In this document: piece by piece, positions 11,474 through 21,062 of the stretch
How the letters are laid out: each line of letters starts with the position of its first letter
Numbering within the stretch: position 1 is the first letter of the stretch
Origin: Leptasterias polaris
Taxonomy: Eukaryota > Echinodermata > Asteroidea > Forcipulatida > Asteriidae
Direction: 5' to 3'
Assembly: GCA_037783415.1 (NCBI GenBank)
Contig: JAZGTN010000096.1
Span: 806,001-870,000 of the forward strand
Length of the DNA stretch: 64,000 nt
Translations under genes and position numbers: made by a program
The notes under the pieces: model-generated
What the model saw: the letters and a program-made list of their open reading frames with translations, nothing else
Database searches by the model: none
Told to the model about the DNA's origin: nothing

Positions 11474-11950
11474 CCCCAAACAAGCTCGCCCCTAGCCCCA
11501 TAAATAGGGCCAATCCATTTTGTAATTGTGTCCTTGGCCCTAGCACCAATGCAATTACAGTAGCATTCCATCGGTAAGTTTTATAACTTTCTGACAGCTT
11601 TTTGGGTCAGTTGGCAACTTTCAATCTGATGGGGGGGGGGGGGGGGGGGTTGAGCGTGTCAGTGGGCTCTGTGAGTGCGAGTGTAGGAAGGACATTTCTA
11701 CCTCCATGTACGTAATGATGGCCAGTGTAACATGCCGGGGGTCAAGAATGGTTATGCAGTTGGGAGGAAGCCCATTGTTTTGCCCCCAAACAAGCTCGCC
11801 CCTAGCCCCATAAATAGGGCCAATCCATTTTGTTATTGTGTCCTTGGCCCTAGCACCAATGCAATCCTATTTCATTGCCTGGTGTAATTTTTTATCCGCA
11901 ACGTTCTTGATTATAAAACTTACCGATGGAATGCTACTGTAATTGTAGAT
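11474..11950. repeat. Direct duplication plus inverted flank, with a 19-base G run
   Basis: A ~95-bp block (caaacaagctcgcccctagc onward) occurs at about 11480 and again at about 11786 in the same orientation. The sequence following the first copy (gcattccatcggtaagtttt) recurs inverted at about 11914-11935. A run of G at 11631-11649 lies between. This looks like an element with inverted ends and an internal duplication. Confidence 0.7.
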
Positions 11951-12797
11951 AGCCCGACTGCAATAATGTGTTGTAAAATGTCACACATTTTGGAAAATAA
12001 ATTATAATAATTCGAGTCGCGAGTTTGAATTTTTGTTCACATTTAACAACTTGCTAAAAAAAAAATAGTTTGTCGGGTTCCCTCAACAACTTTACAACAA
12101 TGATACAATCAACAGCTACGGGGGACCACAACAGTGGAACGAACCGCATACAGTTTTTGCTTGGAGTAGTTCCTACCTAGGGCAGCTTTGCTGAGGATTA
12201 GCGTGCTGGGCATGCTTGGGGTGACATTGTTTGGCCCGAGTTAGGCCAAATAAAAAAAAATACCAGTTGATCGTCCTGATTTTTCCAAAAAGAGGAGGAT
12301 GAAGGCCTTTTTATTTTTTATTTTTTAAATTTTTTCCAAGATGGCTGCCAAGTATTTCAATTCAAACAGGCCACCAATTCTTCAGTTTGAAATCACCGCA
12401 AACTTTCTTTATATCTTTTTATATTTTTTTATTCACGCGGTGTGCCTTATTGTGACGGCAAAACTTTGATTGATATCAAAATTTGCTCAGTTATCATTTG
12501 ATAAATAAAGCGCGCTAATGGGTTTTTTTACAATAGAAAAACAAATTTGACAATTCGTTTGAAGGACAAATGCGTCCTGTTTTTGTTTCTAGTTTGACGA
12601 TGACAATCGCCACTGTCATGTTTCCCAAATGGAATTATTCATGCAAAACACATAGTTCGTGTCAATTTCTTGCCTCAGTTTTGCAATTTTTATTTGTGTG
12701 AGTACACTTTCCTTTTTTTACCAAGTCAAACCATGGAAGTAGGACTCGACCCAGACAGGCGTGAGGGCGCACGATCGATTGGCGAGCTTGACGGTAA

Positions 12798-13389
12798 CCG
12801 GTCACTTCGGCACCTTGCAAACTCGGCACCAACAAACTAGGCACCAGACAAACTCGGCACCAACAAACTCGGCACCCACCAAACTCGGCACCCATAAACT
12901 CGGCACCCATAAACTCGGCACATGCGCAAATTAAATACAAATTCGGCACCCAGCCGATTTACCGCTAGGCCCTAAATATTATTAGTAAATAAAAAAAATA
13001 ACGTTTTGGTTTTAAGGGTGGTATCGACCGCATTAACTTTGTTTATGAGCAACAAAATCTCTGAGTTTTTGTTAATAACAATCAATCAATGACATTGACA
13101 AAATTGACATGTCCTTTTTTATTTATTTAATTTATATTTTTTTTGTGGTGGTTTTTTTATCATATTCTTATTATTCATAGGCCTATAGTACGTAACCTAA
13201 AACCACTTAACCCTTCCAGTTCCAGCGTAAGATGGTAAGAACAGGTAGTGATTGCTTGGTGCCCGAGTTTGTTAGTCAAAAAACAGCCGGTGCCGAGTTT
13301 GCATTCTTGGTGCCGAGTGGGTGCCGAGTTTGTAAGGTGCCGAGTTTGTGGGTGCCGAGTTTCAGTTTGCAAGGTGCCGAAGTGTCCGG
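12798..13389. mobile_element. Foldback element with arms built of 12-18-bp subrepeats
   Basis: The left arm (12798-12955) starts CCGGTCACTTCGGCACCTTG and continues as a tandem of aaactcggcacc units; the right arm (about 13255-13389) is the inverse, ending CAAGGTGCCGAAGTGTCCGG. Inner sequence is AT-rich without coding potential. Long inverted arms made of short direct repeats are characteristic of foldback-type elements. No target duplication was recognised. Confidence 0.8.
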
Positions 13390-13849
13390 CGACTTTGATG
13401 TAGCGAAAACTGTACCCTATACCTTTTTATCAGATATACTTTCATCTTATCATGAGTTTGTACAATACTTACCTTTAAAATTATTGAAATTGTTGCGCAG
13501 AAAACTGATAAATTTGTGACTTTTAGTCAAAGGCCGAGCTCGAGGATGAGATACGACACAAACGTGGCTTTAAACTTCCCGGGAGGGGGTTGGGGAACTA
13601 ATTATCTTAAACCTCTTCCTATTGGTCAAAATTAATCAGTGCACGCGGACAGTTCTATTTTGCTTGAGACAAATTTTTGTTATTATTTTTATTTAAAAAG
13701 AACTACGATTAAACAAAACGAATGTAACATTATATCTTAAAATCAATTTTAATGTCAAATCAATTTACAAAGAAAAACAAAGAAGAATAATCAGTCTGGC
13801 GTTTAATACCATTGAGCAATCACGTAACGTGTTAGTTAGTGTCAAAGGC

Positions 13850-13976
13850 TAGACAGATGAGCCGCAAGAAGCTCAATGTCGTCTGCTAAAGCGCGCCATC
13901 TAGCGTTGAATTTTGGTCAAGTTTCTAGCGCACAAACGAGATTCGTACGCGTAGTGTCGTAGTCCATTCTCCGTGA
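13850..13976 (+). promoter_or_regulatory. Candidate untranslated first exon of TBPL1
   Basis: A less AT-rich stretch with the word gctaaagcgcgccatctagc ends in ccgtgag|gtaggt, an acceptable plus-strand splice donor near 13976. TBPL1 coding exon 1 is preceded by a splice acceptor at about 15949, so an upstream untranslated exon is required; this is the best-looking candidate but is unproved. Confidence 0.25.
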
Positions 13977-14525
13977 GGTAGGTAATTTCCATCACTTTTT
14001 TACAAGTAAGTGTACAAAATGTGAATACATCTTCATTATGTCATGTAGGAGATAAAGCTTAGATACTGATGTGTGTTATATTTGAGGCACAAGTCGCTTC
14101 CTAAACGCTGATTGCAGAAAATTACTGAATGAACTTGATTCAAGTTTGCACCCCGTCACACCAGTGGCACACACACGATATTAATCAATATACACACACG
14201 ACGAACAGTTGATGGTCGAGTAGCGCATTGTCATCACTCGGGTCGGCTCAGCTAACCTTTATTTGGTAACATTCCAGACCCACAGTTTTTAATTGTTTTA
14301 TGTATGATGTAACTATTTTTTTTCTCGATTTAGACAAATATTTACTAAGCCTTTTTTTACACGCTCCGATGTTTTTTATAAATAAAGTCAAGCAATAGTT
14401 AATAAAGTATGGATGGTTGTTAAAATTTTAAAAGAAAAAGGGTAAATGACTAAAAACTCACCATGATACACACCCCCAACACTAGGTTTAGTAATAGTTC
14501 ATGGAGGTAGGAAGAAAGTTGTAGA

Positions 14526-15237
14526 GTCCGACCTCATAATCGCGGTGGTTATCGCTTTTTTGTGTCCAAATAAAAAAATATTACCAACATGTGTACATGT
14601 AAAGTGTCCTGTTAATCATTGTTGAAGTATTACTTTCCACTATGAGCTAAAAAAAATACATCGTTTGTCTTATTTAATTTGTCAAAGACGTCTCTGAAAG
14701 TGAGCATGCGCGTGGTGCGATTCTGGAGGGAAGCCTCATATCATCGCGGCATCATGCTGACATGTGACATGTACGGTAAAGGATATTGAGCGCGCAATTC
14801 ATCACAGCGGTAGCAAATGGTATTTTAGTTACGAAAAAAAATACCTTGTTTTAACTCCGTACTTCTGTGTACAATTTCGAGAGTGTGACACGTCCAATGA
14901 CAAAAATTCAAATTGCAAAAGTGAAAATTGGGGCTAGCACGTTGAATTTGCGTCAACAAAATGAACTTTGCAATAAAGTGTGACAAGATTAGGGTTACGT
15001 TTTGACGGACATGGTCAACGGAAATTCACTAGGTCAGTAAAAAGTACATTTTTATACAATTTTTTGTATAACTTTACAGGAGACGATACATTTTTTCTCG
15101 GAAGTCCACAAAATAGTTGTCAGGGCCTTAGTTACCGGTTAACTTATTGAAAGTCGTCGCTTGGGGTCGTATTGACAACGAAAAAGGAATTTCTGGTACC
15201 GCGGTATTACGAGACCCGCGGTAATATGAGGTCGGAC
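14526..15237. mobile_element. 712-bp element with GTCCGACCTCATA inverted ends
   Basis: The left end GTCCGACCTCATAATCGCGG is mirrored at the right end (gtaatatgaggtcggac, ending 15237). The inside has no recognisable protein. Target duplication not clear. Confidence 0.65.
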
Positions 15238-15483
15238 TATACTTGTACTTTTTTGTAGTTTATTGTTACTAATGAATGTTAGGGATAAGAAAAAAGAAGG
15301 CAGGGTAGGGTCATTATCGATTGGTAAATACTTGTAAAATGTTTGACCTAAAACTTCCTCTTTGTAAGTAAGAAGCACTGCAGCTATTGATTGTTTTGAG
15401 AAAGAATTCCCTTCAAATCAAAGTAACATTACAATAATATTTTATTAATATGGTTTAGAATAGACCCGTACTGGGGCCCTGTA

Positions 15484-15553
15484 TTGCGATAATCGTAACC
15501 CTCCTTCCTTCAGTTAGCGGGAGGGTGGAGGGTTAGGATTATTGCAACTAGCT
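15484..15553. repeat. Palindromic remnant of the Mutator-like foldback family
   Basis: Reads TATTGCGATAATCGTAACCC, a short spacer, then the inverse ending ATTGCAACTA. These are the terminal ~25 bp of the elements at 50833-51709 and 56174-57094 with the interior deleted. Confidence 0.7.
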
Positions 15554-15990
15554 AGGGCGAGGGCGCTGTACTCATTGTTTCTAAAATTTTGACATCTAGC
15601 GCACCAGGAAATTTCTCACTCTAACAACATATTCATAAATTTGTTATGATTTTTCGCATACCCAGCAATGAAAAATGCCCCAAAATAACAAAAAGGCTCA
15701 ACAAATTATTTCAAAAATTGCCTAATTTGGATTCTCAATTTGTCAAATGCTCCAAATCTATGATTTTTAAGTCTACATCAGAGAAATTATGTCAACAAAC
15801 ATGTGTTTGCTTGGTCCTGAGTTTGCTAGATACAGAAAATATTTTTTTCTTTTTCAATGGGCACTTAATTTCATATGTAGTTACACAAAAGCTTTGGCAA
15901 TTTTACAGCATGTTAACTTTTATTTTGACAATATGCTTTTATACCAGGACTGAATCAAAAAAGAAAAAAAGTTGCTTGGCTCCGACAACA

Positions 15991-16485
15991 ATGGCCGGAG
16001 CTGAGGCAGATGCAGCAATGTTGCTGTTAGAAGGTGTGAACTCGGCAGCAGAGGAAAGCAATGGCAATTTCTATGACCATGTCTTTCACATGAGGAACAA
16101 CTTCTTTGAGCCAGAGGAGGAGTTTGAAACGCCAGTAACTGAGTACACCACACAGGATGATCCGGAATTAGTGGTCGCTGAAACAGTGGAAGAGCCCTCA
16201 GTAACTCTAGTAGAAACTGTAGAATCCCCAGTAGAGAAGTTAATACACAGCCGTGAGCAAACCATCCAAACGCTAAAAAGGAACCTCCCAGATCAGGAAC
16301 AGTCTGTGCTCACAACTGATAACCATCCACCTAACTCAAACAATACAGAGAATGGTGACTCATCATCACCCAGCATTGATATTTTTATCAATAATGTTGT
16401 GTGCACGTTTACTATGCGGTGCCATTTAAACTTAAAGAGGATTGGTATGGAAGGAATCAATGTTGAATATAGAAAAGAATACGGG
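15991..16485 (+). CDS. TBPL1: TBPL1 coding exon 1
   Basis: 165 codons, ending GAA TAC GGG before gtaaga (phase 0). Encodes the acidic N-terminal extension and the first strands of the saddle. A 5' UTR portion of the exon starts at about 15949 after the acceptor ataccag. Confidence 0.93.
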
Positions 16486-19400
16486 GTAAGATGATAAATT
16501 GACTGCTTTAACTGGGAGACCAGGGCACAACTGCATAGAGGCTTTAAGTAGAAAATGCTTAATAAATTTCACCTAAGCAAAAATTTGCAGGAAGCCAGTC
16601 ACAAATGGGTGTACGATATAGCATTTTGGCTGGTAACTGTATTCTGGAAGCACAATTGTTTTGTGATTTAGCTACTTGTGCTTAAGCAGCTCTGTGAAAT
16701 TTGGCTCATGGCACAAGAATTTGGTTTTTTTATGATCAATGATGATTGGTATATGCATTCACATGGATCACTTTAATAGGCCAGTAACCTCAGAACTAAA
16801 CAAGTCTATGGTTCCAAAATCCAAAACTCAGAACCACACAAGTCGGCTGCAATCTAGCATTTGCAAACCTCAGAACTAAACAACTTCTGTAATCTAGCAT
16901 TTTCAAACCTTAGAACCAACTAAGTCCTGCAATCTGTATGTTCCAAACCTCAGAACTAAACAACTTCTGCCAATCTATAGTTCCAAACCTCAGAACTAAA
17001 CAAGTTGAGTGCAATCTAGTGTTTACAAACCTCAGAACTAAGCAAGTTCTGCCAATCTACATGTGTATGGTTCCAAACCTCAGAACTAAACAAGTCCTGC
17101 AATCTAGTGTTTCCAAACCCGTACTTTTGAAAGACATTTGCTGAAGTAAACTTCAGCTTTTCAACTAAAAACTTCCGTCTCAAAGTGAAACAGATATCAC
17201 AAATTATATATTAAGGTGGTGTTTCTAACCAGTTGCCTTGAAAGACAGTTACATGTACCCCCCATGTACACGCCCATTTTCTGTGCCAGAAATCTGATAA
17301 AGTGTAAACCCACTTTTGTATACACTCTGAATACCAGAATGTTAACACGCCCAGACATTCCATTATGTAGCATGCAGAGTGCATGCAATGCAATCACAGA
17401 GCACACTGATTGTGCAAAGAGGAACAAATGGTACTGGAATTCATGCTCGAAGTCTCCCTTTATCTGGGGTTATTGCTTAATCCTCCATTCCAGACCTTTG
17501 TCTTTTTGTCATACAAACAAAGATGATGAGAAAACAATAGGCTGCCATAATTCTATCCATCTCAATGGGAGGTACTACCTGAAGTCTGAGTGGTCTGAGA
17601 TTCCAGCATACAATGGCAGATTACCAGAATGGCCAAGGTTTTGTGATTGACAGTTTCATACAAATTTAACATGCTGGTTTGAAAGTGTTCGAAAATATAA
17701 CTGGGAGTTTTACAGAAGAAATATACTGCCAAGTCATATTGTCAGGGTCTTTTTGTTGTTGTGTCATCAGCCTTTATCTTTGATTCTATGCAGAAAGTAA
17801 ATATGAGATTTAGAAATCCATCAGCCACATGCACAATATGGTCCTCGGGAAAGGTGTCCATCACAGGCAATAATAGGTAAGCAAATACAAGTGTCTCCGA
17901 ACACCCCCCTCCAAACCCCGTACCCAATTCCCATTTATGGACAAAGGGAATCTTCTCTATTTCTCTGGGGGGTTTTCTTGTAAGATGCAAATTTTCAACC
18001 TCTCTCCCAGGGTTTAAAGACAAAAGACAGAATTGGTAATTATCTCCGAACAATCTGGATCATCACTGATTGTTAAGTTTATTACCAATTCCAGTCCTCT
18101 CGAGAAATATTTGTGTCTGAAAATTTCAATGTGAAATCGCATTTTAATGTGAAATTTGGAACCTCACTGAAATATTTACAAGTCTAAAAATGTTAAACTG
18201 AAACTGCATTTTAATATGTAATCTTGAACCCCACTGATTATAAAGTTTAAACCAGTACAAGTCCTCCAGAGATTCCGTCTGAAAAATTAAATATGAAACT
18301 AAAAGACCCCAAATCACTGTTGCTTAATTTCGATCAAAATTAATGTGCACAAAATAACTGACAAAGCATAAACTATACTGAATGTTTTTCACTCAAATGT
18401 GCCCGGTATTTGTTTTCCAATCAAAATCTAGCCCTGAATTTTGTCTGCTGGAAGTGTCTATGTAGAATGAAGATTTCTCTGTCCCCTCAAAGGTCTATGC
18501 CCTGGACATCAACAATAGACTGTGCAAGTCTCGCGCGCATTCGAACTTCCGGGACCATAGTGGTCCCAACCATATGGAGTTTTACGTGGGCAAGATTTTG
18601 TTTTGTCAATTATTTTAGTTTAACATAGTTTATGACCTAGAAAATTATACATGTTGTTGGGAATGTAATACTAAGTGATAACAACATATGAAAGTGAAAC
18701 CAATTCAACAATATAACGAAGAAAACCCGAGAATTAAACTTGACCTCAGCTTCCGGTTATTGCAAAAAATTAAGAATTTTGTGCTCACCTCCGATCATAA
18801 AACTTATGTAAAAGCTTGTATAATCGCCAGATGCTGTAATTGCAAAGCGAACCCTTTTCATTGCAGTCTATGGTGTTGAGGCGTCGGCATTCCTCTTTAA
18901 ACTGCGATACGGGTCAATTTAAAACCCGTTTGACCTTCACGAATCTGCGTAAGGGGTTTCTAAAAAGTTAACATCAAAAAAGCATCCTTGTCCCAGAGTT
19001 TTAATTTTTTTTAAATAATAATTAACACACTTTGGCGTATTTTTTTAAAAAGCTAAAACTAATTTCATAAAATTGTAATGATTTATTTTTGTTGTTCAGA
19101 TTTTGTCATGAGATATAATTGAAAACAAAGATTTGATTTCAGAAATAAAAATGTTCTTCGTTTGACGTGTTTTCTCGTTCGGATACGCGCGAGACTTGCA
19201 CAGTCTATTGTAAAACTAGAAGTTCAAAATGATTACACTCCCTATTTCTTGAAAAATAAGCTCAGAACGCTTTATGATTTATCTCTTTCTTTTGTTTTGA
19301 TGTCTAACTTGTATCATCTTATTTTTTACAGTGAAGCAAATGCAATGAAGACCGCAAGGAGGTGTGCGAGGGCAATACAGAAGCTTGGTTTCAGGGTGCG

Positions 19401-21043
19401 CTTTGGAAAGTTTCAAGTTGTCAATGTGCTAGGAACGTGTGCCATGCCATTTGGCATTAGGATCGGACAGTTTTCTGAGAAATACCCATACACAGCAAGG
19501 TGAGTATAAAGTCTGCTTCAAAGTCTATGCGGTTTCACTTCTTCTTTTTGTATCACATTTCTGTACACAGTCATTTTCCTTTTTCATTGAGCACTGCAAG
19601 GTTTTTTGAGCTGCAAGGGTTGGGTAGTAGAGGACTCACAGGGCAGACAAGGCAGTGCTCCATAGTATGGTCTGCTTCTATGCAGTTTCACTGTAAATGC
19701 AGCACACAAATTGATTTGTCACTCTGGATTGTTTGTGAAATTAAACGCAGTGCAAAGTCAAAATTCCCTCATGAATGCAAACTTTTTTTGTAAAGAAATT
19801 GAAAGTACACATGAGGACAGTTTAAAGGTAGGGTCATCGTTTGTAGGCAAAATTATCAAGAAAGATACAATAAAAGTCACCACTCATCCTTCTTACTGAT
19901 TATCAAGAAAGATACAATAAAAGTCATCACTCATCCTTCTTACTGATCATCAAGAAAGATACAATAAAAGTCATCACTCATCCTTCTTACTGATTATCAA
20001 GAAAGATACAATAAAAGTCACCACTCATCCTTCTTACTGATTATCAAGAAAGATACAATAAAAGTCATCACTCATCCTTCTTACTGATTATCAAGACAGA
20101 TACAATAAAAGTCACCACTCATCCTTCTTACTGATTATCAAGAAAGATACAATAAAAGTCACCACTCATCCTTCTTACTGATTATCAAGAAAGATACAAT
20201 AAAAGTCACCACTCATCCTTCTTACTGATTATCAAGAAAGATACAATAAAAGTCACCACTCATCCTTCTTACTGATTATCAAGAAAGATACAATAAAAGT
20301 CATCACTCATCCTTCTTACTGATTATCAAGAAAGATACAATAAAAGTCATCACTCATCCTTCTTACTGATGAAGTAAATCATGTCTTTTTCTTCTTTTAG
20401 TTATGAGCCAGAGTTGCATCCAGCTGTTACGTATAGACTCAAAGCACCAAGGGCAACCCTCAAGATCTTCTCAACAGGAAGTATAACAGTCACAGGTAAC
20501 CACATTTAATTTAAAAAAGTTCAGGCTTAATAATTCTCACTAATGATAATTGACAATATTCCAAAGACATGGGGCCAGTCACAGGAGTGTTAAGCCATCT
20601 CCAAACCATAGTATTAATTTCACACTTCAGTTTCTACATAATTTTCTTGGGGATAGTACTAAGACACTGTAAGAATATCATCTCTGGTGCTACCAAAGTG
20701 ACCCTTCTGCTGCAGTGCAGTTGGTTACCTCCAACTAGCCTATAAACATCAGCTCAAGTGACAAATCCCTAAAACCTAAATTCATTGGTTATGAATTCCA
20801 GCACCTTGCGTGGAGAATATCTCGCTAGCCATCCAGCATATATACCCCCTGGTGGAACCCTTTGCATCCAAACTACGAGAAGACGTCATCCAGAAGAGAC
20901 TGATGAAGGGAATGATCAAACCCAAAAGAAGGAAGATAGAGGACAATGATGATGAAGATGATTATGACGATGAGGAGGATGAAGAGGAGGAAGACTCCGA
21001 GTCTGAAAGTGACGATGAGGATTCAGACGATGAGGATTTGTGA
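15991..21043 (+). CDS. TBPL1: TBP-like protein 1 (TLF/TRF2), 5 coding exons, complete
   Basis: Spliced coding sequence: 15991-16485, 17794-17876, 19332-19499, 20401-20495, 20802-21043; 360 residues. TBPL1 is a TBP paralogue that binds TFIIA and TFIIB and supports transcription from TATA-less promoters. The saddle domain spans residues about 128-300: DIFINNVVCTFTMRCHLNLK opens the first repeat, TIWSSGKVSITG sits at its centre, QKLGFRVRFGKFQVVNVLG links to the second repeat, and SYEPELHPAVTYRLKAPRAT with IFSTGSITVTG closes it. These blocks parallel vertebrate TBPL1 closely. An N-terminal extension of about 127 residues, acidic and likely disordered, and an acidic C-terminal tail (KRRKIEDNDDEDD onward) are additions to the ~186-residue vertebrate protein; long extensions are also known in insect TRF2. 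ATG 15991 is chosen by context (aacaATGg) and by the acceptor at 15948 just before it. Confidence 0.96.
16780..17120. repeat. Degenerate ~35-45-bp tandem repeat in TBPL1 intron 1
   Basis: About eight irregular copies of a unit containing cctcagaactaaacaagt, gcaatctag and ttccaaa. The short ORF over it is a shadow. Confidence 0.8.
17794..17876 (+). CDS. TBPL1: TBPL1 coding exon 2 (83 bp)
   Basis: Encodes residues 166-192, KVNMRFRNPSATCTIWSSGK then VSITGNN, the centre of the first TBP repeat. Acceptor tctatgcag, donor gtaagc; phases 0 in and 2 out match its neighbours. Confidence 0.95.
18060..18300. repeat. Diverged ~90-bp tandem repeat in TBPL1 intron 2
   Basis: The words cactgatt-taaagttta, ccagtcctc, gtctgaaaa and gaaactgcattttaatatg recur two to three times at about 90-bp spacing. 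Confidence 0.55.
18515..19208. mobile_element. 694-bp MITE with ATAGACTGTGCAAGTCTCGC ends, in TBPL1 intron 2
   Basis: Ends are ATAGACTGTGCAAGTCTCGC and the inverse (…GACTTGCACAGTCTAT). A second copy, inverted, is at 37836-38543; the two match over most of their length (including the gggaccatagtggtccc palindrome near one end). No transposase frame. The bases just outside allow a TA duplication (TA-GACTG…CAGTC-TA), as in Tc1/mariner-type elements, but this is not certain. The right end is 123 bp before TBPL1 exon 3. Confidence 0.85.
19332..19499 (+). CDS. TBPL1: TBPL1 coding exon 3
   Basis: Residues 193-248: SEANAMKTARRCARAIQKLG and FRVRFGKFQVVNVLGTCAMP onward. Acceptor ttttttacag, donor gtgagt, phase 2 on both sides. 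Confidence 0.96.
19852..20368. repeat. 47-bp minisatellite, 11 copies, in TBPL1 intron 3
   Basis: Unit gattatcaagaaagatacaa plus 27 bases (ending tccttcttact), repeated 11 times with almost only one C/T alternation (caccactc or catcactc). The array stops 32 bp before exon 4, next to its acceptor. Confidence 0.95.
20401..20495 (+). CDS. TBPL1: TBPL1 coding exon 4
   Basis: Residues 249-280: SYEPELHPAVTYRLKAPRAT and LKIFSTGSITVT. Acceptor cttcttttag, donor gtaacc. A 47-bp tandem array ends about 31 bp before it. Confidence 0.97.
20802..21043 (+). CDS. TBPL1: TBPL1 coding exon 5 (acidic tail and stop)
   Basis: Residues 281-360 and TGA. Contains the last saddle helix (CVENISLAIQHIYPLVEPF), a basic segment KPKRRK and about 35 residues of Asp/Glu/Ser. 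Acceptor is gaattccag. Confidence 0.93.
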
Positions 21044-21056
21044 CACCATTTGAACA

Positions 21057-21062
21057 AATAAA
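21057..21062 (+). terminator. Possible TBPL1 polyadenylation signal
   Basis: AATAAA lies 14 bp after the TBPL1 stop codon. It is unusually close, so the main site may be farther downstream. Confidence 0.35.

Larger units (their letters stand above)
11401..15948. other. Geminin-TBPL1 intergenic region
   Basis: This interval separates two divergent genes and must hold their untranslated first exons and promoters. It also holds the duplication at 11474-11950, the foldback at 12798-13389, a 712-bp inverted-repeat element at 14526-15237 and a palindromic remnant at 15484-15553. No coding exon is supported. Confidence 0.5.

Noticed and set aside
15646..15990. Upstream extension of the TBPL1 first-exon frame
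   Set aside because: A splice acceptor (ataccag) lies just before the ATG and the upstream peptide looks like translated intron.
17216..17650. 144-codon ORF in TBPL1 intron 1
   Set aside because: No family resemblance; part of it (ctcaatgggaggta and following) is shared with 34690-34800, so it is repeat sequence.
18455..18521. Candidate TBPL1 exon interrupted by the MITE at 18515
   Set aside because: The true exon 2 was found at 17794-17876 with the expected TIWSSGK sequence and matching phases; the peptide here does not fit.
19852..20368. Possible CRISPR-like array
   Set aside because: Units are contiguous without unique spacers; it is a minisatellite in an animal intron.
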